A stretch of 24,140 nt of DNA from Uruburuella suis (GTDB taxonomy: Bacteria; Pseudomonadota; Gammaproteobacteria; Burkholderiales; Neisseriaceae): the NCBI RefSeq assembly GCF_004341385.1, contig NZ_SLXE01000033.1:1-24140 (forward strand), in the 5' to 3' direction. A model generated the notes under the pieces. It was given only the letters and a program-made list of their open reading frames with translations, was not told the DNA's origin and did not search any database. Positions 6,626 to 12,458 of this stretch are shown piece after piece; the first letter of the stretch is position 1; the number at the start of each line of letters is the position of its first letter. Both the position numbers and the translations under genes were made by a program.

Positions 6626-6647
6626 CTTTCAGACGGCCGTCTGAAAG
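6626..6647. repeat. Overlapping back-to-back uptake sequences (22-bp perfect palindrome)
   Basis: CTTTCAGACGG directly joined to CCGTCTGAAAG. Two uptake-sequence cores share their central GGCC, so there is no loop, unlike the spaced pairs elsewhere in the window. It lies between bioA and the Nudix gene, ending just upstream of the latter's ribosome site. Confidence 0.85.
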
Positions 6648-6663
6648 AAACCCGGGAGCCATT

Positions 6664-7200
6664 ATGGATTTGAAAGAAACCCGCCTCACCTCCGAGCCGG
6701 TGCTGGAAAACAGCTTTTTAAACGTGCACCGCGACACCATCCGCCTGCCCAACGGCCACACCCACGAACGCATCGTGGTGCGCCACCCCGGCGCATCCTG
6801 CGTGTTGGCGCTTACCGCTGAAGAAAAAGTGATTTTGGTGCGCCAATGGCGTTATGCAGTGGACAAGCCCTTGCTGGAGCTGCCCGCCGGCAAGCTCGAC
6901 CATGCCGGTGAAAACCCTGCCGAATGCGCCTTACGCGAGCTGGCCGAAGAAACGCCTTACACCGCCGAGCGCGTGCGCCTGCTGCACACGTTTTACACCG
7001 CACCCGGCTTTTGCGATGAAAAAATATACCTTTACCAAGCCGAAGGCGTGCGCGCGGGCAGCACGCTGCAAAACGATGAAGACGAATTCACCGAAACCGT
7101 GCTGCTTGGCCGCGAAGCCATCCGCGCCGCGCTGCAAAACGGCGAAATCGTTGATGCCAAAACCTTAATCGGCCTGCAATATTGGCTGCTCAACAGCTGA
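6664..7200 (+). CDS. Nudix hydrolase, ADP-ribose pyrophosphatase type
   Basis: A 178-residue Nudix protein of the ADP-ribose pyrophosphatase (NudF-like) group, expected to hydrolyse ADP-ribose or related nucleoside diphosphate derivatives. Supporting features are VRQWRYAVDKPLLELPAGKLD (two blocks, residues 59-79), the Nudix helix RELAEET (91-97, with R91, E92, E95 and E96) and the downstream FYTAPGFCDEKIYLY typical of this subgroup. The segment before the helix reads GKLDHAGE, one residue longer than the usual G-x5-E, and the usual Gly after EE-x is Pro (TPY). GGGAG lies six bases before the ATG. It may be co-transcribed with bioA, 60 bases upstream. The exact substrate is uncertain. Confidence 0.88.
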   Translation: MDLKETRLTSEPVLENSFLNVHRDTIRLPNGHTHERIVVRHPGASCVLALTAEEKVILVRQWRYAVDKPLLELPAGKLDHAGENPAECALRELAEETPYTAERVRLLHTFYTAPGFCDEKIYLYQAEGVRAGSTLQNDEDEFTETVLLGREAIRAALQNGEIVDAKTLIGLQYWLLNS

Positions 7201-7210
7201 GGCCGTCTGA

Positions 7211-7336
7211 TACCAATCCCAAAAAATAACCTAACTTCGTTGTCTCGCCTTGCCGTACTATCTGTACTGTCTGCGGCTCGCCGCCTTGTTAGCTTACTTT
7301 TTTGAATTGGTATTAGTTTACTTTTTTGAATGGGTA
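7211..7336. mobile_element. Correia-like miniature element with duplicated right end
   Basis: The left end TACCAATCCCAAAAAATAA is followed by a core which, on the minus strand, reads GCCGCAGACAGTACAGATAG then TACGGCAAGGCGAG. I recall this as the Correia element core. The right end occurs twice in tandem: TTTTTTGAATTGGTA (to 7312) and TTTTTTGAATGGGTA (to 7336). TGA flanks the left end (7208-7210) and the outer right end (7337-7339). Removing the element and one TGA gives AGGCCGTCTGAAAGGAAGC, an uptake sequence running into the gloB ribosome site. No coding capacity. Confidence 0.65.
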
Positions 7337-7350
7337 TGAAAGGAAGCACC

Positions 7351-8103
7351 ATGCCGAAAATCACCCCGATTGCTGCGTTTAACGACAACTATATCTGGCT
7401 GCTCGAAGCGCACGGCCAAGCCGTGTGTATCGACCCCGGTGATGCCGCGCCCGTGCTCGCTTATTTGCGCGCGCACAATCTGAAGCTCTCGCAAATCTGG
7501 ATCACCCACCACCACGCCGACCACACCGGCGGCGTGGCCGCGCTCAAAGCCGCCTATCCCGATTGCACGGTGTATGGCAACCGCGATATCGCCGAAGCCG
7601 ACGCAGCGGCGGCAGAGGGCACGCGCATCCGCTTTGGCGATTTGCAGGCCGAAGTGTGGGCCACGCCCGGCCATACCGACAGCCACCTGAGCTATCTGCT
7701 CACGCTTTCAGACGGCCTGCATGTGTTTTGCGGCGACACCTTGTTCAGCGCCGGCTGCGGGCGCGTGTTCACCGGCACCATCGCGCAATTGTTTGCCAGC
7801 TTTCAGCGCTACAACCGCCTACCCGCCGATACTTTGTTTTACCCCGCGCACGAATACACCGCCGCCAATTTGCGCTTTGCCGCCCACATCGAGCCCGACA
7901 ATGCCGACATTCAGACGGCCTTGCAACAAGCCGCCCGTACGCCGACGCTGCCGGTGTCGCTGGCACACGAACGCAAGGTGAGCCCGTTTTTGCGCAGCGC
8001 CGAGCCGGATGTGGCCGCGCGCGCCGCCGCTTTGAGCGATGATGTGCTGCCGGATGAAGCCGCCGTGTTTGCCGCTTTGCGTGCATTGAAAAACCGGTTT
8101 TAG
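7351..8103 (+). CDS. gloB: Hydroxyacylglutathione hydrolase (glyoxalase II)
   Basis: A 250-residue metallo-beta-lactamase-fold thioesterase that hydrolyses S-D-lactoylglutathione to D-lactate and glutathione, the second step of methylglyoxal detoxification in the cytoplasm. The binuclear metal ligands are all present: H53, H55, D57 and H58 in THHHADHTGG, H108 in TPGH, D129 in CGDTLF and H167 in YPAHEYT. The C-terminal helical domain and its final ALRALKNRF complete a normal-length protein. AGGAAG lies just upstream of the ATG at 7351; the ATG at 7330 lies in the repeat element and is rejected. Two uptake sequences are inside the coding region (7707-7718 and 7910-7921). Confidence 0.95.
   Translation: MPKITPIAAFNDNYIWLLEAHGQAVCIDPGDAAPVLAYLRAHNLKLSQIWITHHHADHTGGVAALKAAYPDCTVYGNRDIAEADAAAAEGTRIRFGDLQAEVWATPGHTDSHLSYLLTLSDGLHVFCGDTLFSAGCGRVFTGTIAQLFASFQRYNRLPADTLFYPAHEYTAANLRFAAHIEPDNADIQTALQQAARTPTLPVSLAHERKVSPFLRSAEPDVAARAAALSDDVLPDEAAVFAALRALKNRF
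7707..7718 (-). repeat. Uptake sequence within the gloB coding region
   Basis: TTCAGACGGCCT read in frame contributes the residues Ser-Asp-Gly-Leu. Confidence 0.9.
7910..7921 (-). repeat. Second uptake sequence within the gloB coding region
   Basis: TTCAGACGGCCT read in frame contributes Ile-Gln-Thr-Ala-Leu, a different reading frame of the motif from the first copy. Confidence 0.9.
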
Positions 8104-8130
8104 GCCGGTTTAAAAACAACCTGGATTTTT

Positions 8131-8316
8131 GTCTGCTTATCGGTTGATAGCGCGTAGCCTGTAGGTCGGATTCTTGAATCCGACACTTGTTCGTAGAACA
8201 AGGCTCTCATATTGCTTTGGCCTTGAGGCCAAGTGTCGGATTCAAGAATTCGACTTATGCGGATGGTGCGATTGAACGGCTTTTATTTTGTTAGGTTATT
8301 TTTTTTTGGATAGGCA
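8131..8316 (-). repeat. Degraded multi-hairpin element related to 2116-2282
   Basis: On the minus strand this begins TGCCTATCC and an A-run, then AATAACCTAAC. It then shares with 2145-2173 the block AAGCCGTTC-ATCGCACCATC (imperfect), followed by the hairpin series TTGGCC..GGCCAA, CTTGTTC..GAACAAG and TCGGATTC..GAATCCGA in the same order. An extra copy of the last palindrome is at 8231-8255. The far end is not clearly defined, so its border is approximate. Confidence 0.55.
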
Positions 8317-8318
8317 CA

Positions 8319-8330
8319 AGGCCGTCTGAA
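8319..8330 (+). repeat. Single DNA uptake sequence
   Basis: AGGCCGTCTGAA upstream of the methyltransferase promoter. Confidence 0.9.
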
Positions 8331-8364
8331 AGCCCGCGCGTAGGATGATTGCCTTTTTTCACGA

Positions 8365-8370
8365 TATAAT
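8365..8370 (+). promoter_or_regulatory. Predicted -10 box 6 bases from the methyltransferase ATG
   Basis: A perfect TATAAT with only GCCGCC between it and the ATG at 8377. Transcription would normally start at or near the A of the start codon. No clear -35 or ribosome site is visible. Confidence 0.5.
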
Positions 8371-8376
8371 GCCGCC

Positions 8377-9162
8377 ATGAAACGGATTACCTCTGCTCAC
8401 AACGAGCCGCTCAAGCATTTGGCGCGGCTGCTCTCTCAAGCGCGCGCGCGCCGCGAACACGGCCAAACCGTGCTCGAAGGCGTGCATCTTGTGCAAACCT
8501 GTCTGCAACACGGGCTGATGCCGCAGCAGGTTTATCTGCCCGAATCGCGCCTGCATCAGCCCGAAATCCAAGCCTTGCTGGCGCAATTGCCCGAGCATTT
8601 GATTACCTTGGCCGCCAATGAAGCGCTGGCAAAAATCACGAGCCTGAGCGAAGGCGAAGATGTGATGGCGCTGCTGGCCATTCCGGAAGCCGGCGCGCTG
8701 CCCGTTGGCGGCGATTGCGTGGTGCTGGAGCGGGTGCAGGATCCGGGCAATGTCGGCACTATTTTGCGCAGCGCGGCGGCGGCGGGGGTGGGGCAGATTG
8801 TGCTCAATGCCGATAGCGCCGATGCGTGGTCGCCCAAAGTGCTGCGGGCCGGCATGGGCGCGCATTTTCTACTACGCATCCACAGCCGTGTGGATTTGGC
8901 GCAATGGCGCTCGGGCTATCAAGAAAAGTTGTGGGCCACGGCCTTGAGCGGCCGCCCGCAAAATCTTTATACAATGGCGCTGGCCGAGCCTGCCGCGTGG
9001 CTGTTCGGCAACGAAGGCAGCGGCGTGAGCGCGGCGGCGTTGGCGCTGGCCGACGGCAGCGTGCACATTCCGATGGCCGGCGCCACCGAATCGCTCAATG
9101 TGGCGATGGCGGCCACGGTGTGTTTGTTTGAACAAATGCGCCAACGTATGCAGGCCGTCTGA
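8377..9162 (+). CDS. TrmH/SpoU-family RNA 2'-O-methyltransferase
   Basis: A 261-residue SPOUT-class RNA methyltransferase. An N-terminal SpoU substrate-binding-like region (EGVHLVQ around 34-40) is followed by the knotted catalytic domain. The three SpoU motifs are visible: LERVQDPGNVGTILRSA (117-133), LFGNEGSGVS (209-218) and IPMAGATESLNVAMA (231-245). The target RNA (rRNA or tRNA) cannot be assigned from sequence. The N-terminus MKRITSAHNEPLKHLARL fits the family, supporting the ATG at 8377 although no ribosome site precedes it. The last residues Ala-Val and the stop codon are encoded by the uptake sequence at 9152-9163. Confidence 0.9.
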   Translation: MKRITSAHNEPLKHLARLLSQARARREHGQTVLEGVHLVQTCLQHGLMPQQVYLPESRLHQPEIQALLAQLPEHLITLAANEALAKITSLSEGEDVMALLAIPEAGALPVGGDCVVLERVQDPGNVGTILRSAAAAGVGQIVLNADSADAWSPKVLRAGMGAHFLLRIHSRVDLAQWRSGYQEKLWATALSGRPQNLYTMALAEPAAWLFGNEGSGVSAAALALADGSVHIPMAGATESLNVAMAATVCLFEQMRQRMQAV

Positions 9163-9163
9163 A
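9152..9163 (+). repeat. Uptake sequence supplying the methyltransferase stop codon
   Basis: AGGCCGTCTGAA overlaps the 3' end of the gene. Its TGA at 9160-9162 is the stop codon. Confidence 0.9.
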
Positions 9164-9190
9164 AAAATCTCATCAATAAAAGGAATATCC

Positions 9191-9850
9191 ATGCAATTGC
9201 AACCGTTTGACCCGGCCGCGCGCACGCGTTTGGCCGAGCTGCTCGACAGCCGCGCCGAAAAAGGCAACACCATGCGCTGCGATGAAGTGCAGGCTTTTAT
9301 GCTGGCCTTGCTCTCCGGTCCCGATGCGCTCAACACCGCCGAATGGCTGCCCGAAGTGTTGGGCGACGAGGCTTTGTTCAGCAGCGCCGAGCGCGCCGAA
9401 GTGGAAGCGCTGGTGTTGGGCATGGCTGCCGATATGCTCAACACATTAAGCGGCAAAACCCTGCCCGAATTGTGGCTTTATGCCGATGCCGCAGGCAACG
9501 ATGATTTTTTCACCTGGTGCAACGCCTATCTCTACGGCCTCGACACCGTGCCGACCGATTGGTTTGAAGCCATCGACGACGAAGCGTTTGAAGATTTGTT
9601 TTACCCGGTGATGGCCTTGGCCGGCGTGTATGATGAAGACGAAGGCGGCGAAGCCGTGCTCACCTTCAGCGCCAAAGAGCTCACCCAGCTTGAGGGCGAG
9701 CTGCCGCACACGTTGCTGGCGGTTTACCAATATTGGCAAACCATCATCCACAAACCCCAAACCGTGCGGCGTGAAGGTGCAAAAACCGGCCGCAACGACG
9801 AATGCCCGTGCGGCAGCGGCAAAAAATTTAAAGCGTGCTGCGGCAAATAA
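9191..9850 (+). CDS. YecA/UPF0149-family protein with SEC-C zinc motif
   Basis: A 219-residue protein. The body resembles the UPF0149/YecA family (acidic, helical; GPDALNTAEWLPEVLGD near 43-59, WCNAYLYGLD and YPVMALAGVYDEDEGG). The C-terminus NDECPCGSGKKFKACCGK is a SEC-C motif with zinc ligands C205, C207, C216 and C217, as also found at the SecA C-terminus. Family members are poorly characterised; SEC-C tails are known to bind zinc and in some proteins contact ribosomes or SecB. The start at 9191 has AGGA upstream. It lies 28 bases after the methyltransferase gene, so the two are probably co-transcribed. Confidence 0.88.
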   Translation: MQLQPFDPAARTRLAELLDSRAEKGNTMRCDEVQAFMLALLSGPDALNTAEWLPEVLGDEALFSSAERAEVEALVLGMAADMLNTLSGKTLPELWLYADAAGNDDFFTWCNAYLYGLDTVPTDWFEAIDDEAFEDLFYPVMALAGVYDEDEGGEAVLTFSAKELTQLEGELPHTLLAVYQYWQTIIHKPQTVRREGAKTGRNDECPCGSGKKFKACCGK

Positions 9851-9945
9851 GGTTTGATGCGCAGGCACGTAGGCCGCTGTTTTTGCGACGCAGCCGTATG
9901 CATGTGCTTCGCATGATACCGGCTTTAAATCGATTGAAAACTTAC

Positions 9946-9977
9946 AGGCCGTCTGAAACGTGATGTTCAGACGGCCT
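9946..9977 (+). terminator. Uptake-sequence hairpin downstream of the yecA-like gene
   Basis: Inverted copies at 9946-9957 and 9966-9977 with an 8-base loop, followed on the plus strand by GTTTGATTTTTG. Confidence 0.65.
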
Positions 9978-10008
9978 GTTTGATTTTTGCGGGTTGGGGC
10001 AAATTTTG

Positions 10009-10158
10009 TATAGTGGAATGCAGGAAAAAGTGACACAACGGGTAGGTTGGGTTGAAAACCCAACAAGCCCACAGGCCGTCTGAAACGTTGGGTTTGGCAA
10101 CCGAACCTACCTGTTATAGTGCGCAGTTTTGTGTCACTTTTTCTTGCATTCCACTATA
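10009..10158. mobile_element. 150-bp MITE-like element with about 30-bp terminal inverted repeats
   Basis: Both ends read inward as TATAGTGGAATGCA, then A or G, then GAAAAAGTGACACAA (29 of 30 identical). Inside, GGTAGGTTGGGTTG pairs imperfectly with the complement GGTAGGTTCGGTTG, so nearly the whole element can fold into one hairpin. An uptake sequence (10073-10084) lies near the centre. The outer TATAGTGGA is like the start of Correia/NEMIS elements, but the inner part differs. No coding capacity; any mobilising transposase is not in the window. Confidence 0.75.
10073..10084 (+). repeat. Uptake sequence inside the MITE-like element
   Basis: AGGCCGTCTGAA just right of the centre of the 150-bp element. 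Confidence 0.9.
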
Positions 10159-10175
10159 GCTGCTTTTTTTACGCT

Positions 10176-10187
10176 TTCAGACGGCCG
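10176..10187 (-). repeat. Uptake sequence supplying the NudL-like stop codon
   Basis: On the minus strand CGGCCGTCTGAA; its TGA (10177-10179) is the stop codon of the Nudix gene. Confidence 0.9.
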
Positions 10188-10779
10188 CTTGAAACAGGCG
10201 GTATCGCTCGGCTATGTCGTGCAGAATCATGGCGGTGAGGCCCCAGATGTCGTAATGCCGATAGGGCAGCGTGGGCGTGGAGAGGGTAAGGCCGTTGTGG
10301 GTGAAGGCGCGGCTTTGATAATTGGCAGTATGCAGGGCGAAATCGAGCGGCAGGTAAAAGATTTCGGCCACTTCGTCGGCATTGGGCCGGGTGAGGGGGC
10401 TTTCGGCACTCAGCGCGGGCACGGGTGCAACGGCGTAGCCCGAGGGGGTGAAATAAGCGGGCAGTTGCGGAAAAGTCTGCCAATGCGCGGCTTCAATGCC
10501 GGTTTCTTCGGCGGTTTCGCGCAAGGCGGTGGCGGTGAGGTTTGGGTCTTGCGCATCACGGCGACCGCCGGCCAGCGCAATCTGGCCGGTGTGGTGGCGC
10601 AAGCTGTCGGCGCGGCGGGTGAGCAGAATCTGCCATTGCGCTTCATGCTGCACCACCGCCAGCAACACGGCGGCCTGGCGGAAATCGCCGCCTTGAAACA
10701 TGCGGTTGCGCGTTTGCTGCAAGGGTGCGGGGAGATCGGCGGCGCTGCTGAAAAAGCGGCTTAATTCGGTGTGGGTCAT
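10177..10779 (-). CDS. Nudix hydrolase, CoA diphosphatase (NudL-like)
   Basis: A 200-residue Nudix protein of the CoA pyrophosphatase group (NudL/YeaB), expected to cut coenzyme A or its derivatives into 3',5'-ADP and 4'-phosphopantetheine. The subgroup hallmark LLTRRADSLRHHTGQIALAGG lies in two overlapping blocks near 52-72, directly before the Nudix helix ALRETAEETGI. The usual FPGG before the Nudix box is LAGG here. The C-terminal part, with EVAEIFYLPLDFAL and YDIWGLTAMIL, matches the family layout. The ATG at 10779 has only a weak ribosome site. The stop codon and preceding Ala-Ala-Val are encoded by the uptake sequence at 10176-10187. Confidence 0.88.
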   Translation of the reverse strand: MTHTELSRFFSSAADLPAPLQQTRNRMFQGGDFRQAAVLLAVVQHEAQWQILLTRRADSLRHHTGQIALAGGRRDAQDPNLTATALRETAEETGIEAAHWQTFPQLPAYFTPSGYAVAPVPALSAESPLTRPNADEVAEIFYLPLDFALHTANYQSRAFTHNGLTLSTPTLPYRHYDIWGLTAMILHDIAERYRLFQAAV

Positions 10780-10908
10780 GGGCGGCGCTAAAAGTGGGGC
10801 GGGTAAAATGTAGGCAGCTGTATCTATGCGGCCGTTAAACTTTAAATTTCAAAAGCGGTTGTCGGCGCAACAAGGCGGTGGCCGCATTGTTGGTGTTTTG
10901 CATCAGAG

Positions 10909-11056
10909 ATAGTGGAATGAATGAAAAACCGATGCAAGCTGCATGGCAAAGCATGCACACAGAAGCGGTTTAAACCGCGTGCGTGGCTGCGTCACACACC
11001 CTGCACACGATTTGAGATTGCTTATTTCTGTATCCGTTTTCTTTGATTTCACTATA
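10909..11056. mobile_element. MITE-like element with imperfect TATAGTG ends
   Basis: The left end ATAGTGGAATGAATGAAAAA matches inward the right end, whose complement reads TATAGTGAAATCAAAGAAAA; after these come ACCGATGCA and CGGATACA. Length about 148 bases. Inside is a perfect 14-bp palindrome GCGGTTTAAACCGC (10965-10978). The inverted repeats are diverged, so it is an older or degraded relative of 10009-10158. No gene inside. It ends 11 bases from the coq7 stop codon. Confidence 0.55.
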
Positions 11057-11066
11057 AAAATGGCGC

Positions 11067-11690
11067 TCACACCCGATAGCTGATGGTGGTCATGATTTTT
11101 GAAGAAAGCTTCATCATTTCTTTCACCGGCAAGGGTAGCGGCGCGGCGCCGAAATCGTGCGCCATTTCGGCGTGCTGCATTTCATCGAGCCGCATTTGCG
11201 CCACGATGGCGCGGCTTTTGGTGTCTTCTGCCGGCAGGCCTTGCAGATGTTCTTCCAGATGCGCGGTTACCTGATGTTCGGTTTCTTCCAAAAAGCCCAG
11301 GCTCCATTTGTCGCCGAGCAAGCCCGCGCCGATGCCGATGGCGAGCGACCCGGCATACCACACGGGGTTGAGCAGGCTGGTGCGCCCGCCCAATTCGTGC
11401 ACGCGCTTGGCTGTCCAGGCCAGGTGTTCCACTTCTTCGTAAGCGGCGTGTTGCAGCGCTTCGCGGTTGGCCGGGGTGCGCGCGGTGAGCGCCTGGCCTT
11501 GGTAAAGCGCTTGTGCGCACACTTCGCCCACATGGTTTACCCGCATCAAGCCCAGCGCGTGCTGCTTTTGCGCCGCGCTCATGCCGCCTTCTTGCAGGCC
11601 GGCATCGGGGTAGGGGCGCGAGGTGGCGGCGGGTGCAAAAAGGGTGCGCAATACGGTGTCGATATGGGGAATCAGCTTGTCGGCCAACAT
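11067..11690 (-). CDS. coq7: Demethoxyubiquinone hydroxylase (Coq7)
   Basis: A 207-residue di-iron hydroxylase of the Coq7 family, which hydroxylates 5-demethoxyubiquinol near the end of ubiquinone synthesis and binds the membrane peripherally. The ferritin-like carboxylate pattern is present: E56 in HVGEVCAQ, E86-x-x-H89 in EEVEHL, E138 or a neighbour in EETEHQVTAHLEEHL, and E170-x-x-H173 in DEMQHAEMA. The hydrophobic segment at about 113-126 (AGSLAIGIGAGLLG) fits the membrane-facing helix. The start has AGGAG seven bases upstream. Transcription probably comes from a promoter at 11726-11753 divergent from ppa. Confidence 0.94.
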   Translation of the reverse strand: MLADKLIPHIDTVLRTLFAPAATSRPYPDAGLQEGGMSAAQKQHALGLMRVNHVGEVCAQALYQGQALTARTPANREALQHAAYEEVEHLAWTAKRVHELGGRTSLLNPVWYAGSLAIGIGAGLLGDKWSLGFLEETEHQVTAHLEEHLQGLPAEDTKSRAIVAQMRLDEMQHAEMAHDFGAAPLPLPVKEMMKLSSKIMTTISYRV

Positions 11691-11725
11691 GGGCGGCTCC
11701 TGTGCGGTGTGGCGGTGAAAACAGC

Positions 11726-11753
11726 ATTATAACTGCGTGTCAGGCCGTCTGAA
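11726..11753 (-). promoter_or_regulatory. Predicted coq7 promoter using an uptake sequence as -35
   Basis: On the minus strand TTCAGA (11753-11748, part of the uptake sequence at 11742-11753) lies 16 bases before a perfect TATAAT (11731-11726), leaving a leader of about 30 bases. TTCAGA matches TTGACA at four of six positions. Confidence 0.45.
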
Positions 11754-11766
11754 AACCTGCTATACT
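11737..11766 (+). promoter_or_regulatory. Predicted ppa promoter
   Basis: GTGTCA (11737-11742), an 18-base spacer occupied by the uptake sequence, then TATACT (11761-11766), 37 bases before the ppa ATG. Confidence 0.4.
11742..11753 (+). repeat. Single uptake sequence between coq7 and ppa
   Basis: AGGCCGTCTGAA in the divergent promoter region. Confidence 0.9.
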
Positions 11767-11803
11767 TGCGCCCGTTTAACACCTCTAATTTCAAGGAGTC
11801 ATC

Positions 11804-12337
11804 ATGGCTGATTTTAACCAAATCCTCACGCCCGGCGATGTGGACGGCGGCATCATCAATGTGGTTAACGAAATTTCTGCTGGCAGCTGCCACAAAATCG
11901 AGTGGAACCGCAAATTGGCGGCTTTCCAGCTCGACCGTGTGGAGCCGGCCATTTTCGCCAAGCCCACCAACTACGGCTTTATCCCGCAAACGCTGGATGA
12001 AGACGGCGACGAGCTGGATGTGTTGCTGATCACCGAGCAGCCTTTGCCCACCGGCGTTTTTCTCGAAGCCAAAGTGATCGGCGTGATGAAATTTGTGGAC
12101 GATGGCGAAGTGGACGACAAAATCGTGTGCGTGCCCGCCGACGACCGCAACAGCGGCAATGCCTACAACACCTTGGCCGATTTGCCGGCGCAATTGATCA
12201 AGCAGATTGAATTTCATTTCAACAACTACAAAGCCTTGAAAAAGCCCGGCTCTACCAAAGTGGAAAGCTGGGGCGATGCAGCCGAAGCCAAAGCGGTGAT
12301 TAAAGAATCGATCGAGCGCTGGAATCAGCAGAAATAA
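11804..12337 (+). CDS. ppa: Inorganic pyrophosphatase
   Basis: A 177-residue family I soluble pyrophosphatase that hydrolyses pyrophosphate and pulls forward reactions such as ATP sulfurylation and nucleic acid synthesis. The family signature D67-G-D69-E-L-D72-V is intact. The other metal-site acids are in VDDGEVDDK (about 98-106), and KPTNYGFIPQTL is the conserved block before the signature. The length is typical of bacterial enzymes (about 175). AAGGAG lies six bases before the ATG. It is divergent from coq7 with a 113-base shared control region, and is followed by an uptake-sequence terminator at 12370. Confidence 0.96.
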   Translation: MADFNQILTPGDVDGGIINVVNEISAGSCHKIEWNRKLAAFQLDRVEPAIFAKPTNYGFIPQTLDEDGDELDVLLITEQPLPTGVFLEAKVIGVMKFVDDGEVDDKIVCVPADDRNSGNAYNTLADLPAQLIKQIEFHFNNYKALKKPGSTKVESWGDAAEAKAVIKESIERWNQQK

Positions 12338-12369
12338 TTCGAGCAGAAATAATTCGATAGTTATCAAAA

Positions 12370-12410
12370 AGGCCGTCTGAAACATTATGGGTTTCAGACG
12401 GCCTTTTTGT
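12370..12410 (+). terminator. Uptake-sequence terminator of ppa
   Basis: Copies at 12370-12381 and 12393-12404 are extended by GAAAC...GTTTC pairing, and TTTTTGTT follows on the plus strand. It starts 33 bases past the ppa stop. Confidence 0.8.
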
Positions 12411-12449
12411 TGGATGTGAAAAAGCAGGCAACGCAGCAAGCTTGTTTTT

Positions 12450-12458
12450 GAATGGGCA
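12450..12458. repeat. Isolated end of the TRCCCATTC element family
   Basis: GAATGGGCA preceded by TTTTT matches the right ends of the elements at 5160-5260 and 7211-7336. It abuts TCA at 12459-12461, which is the stop codon of the cytochrome gene. No matching left end is visible. Confidence 0.4.

Larger units (their letters stand above)
9851..10176. other. Gene-free stretch with hairpin and miniature element
   Basis: No gene is seen. It holds the inverted uptake-sequence pair at 9946-9977 and a 150-bp inverted-repeat element at 10009-10158. Confidence 0.8.

Noticed and set aside
11672..12439. Minus-strand open frame of 255 codons
   Set aside because: Antisense shadow of ppa running through the ppa terminator hairpin and the coq7-ppa promoter region.
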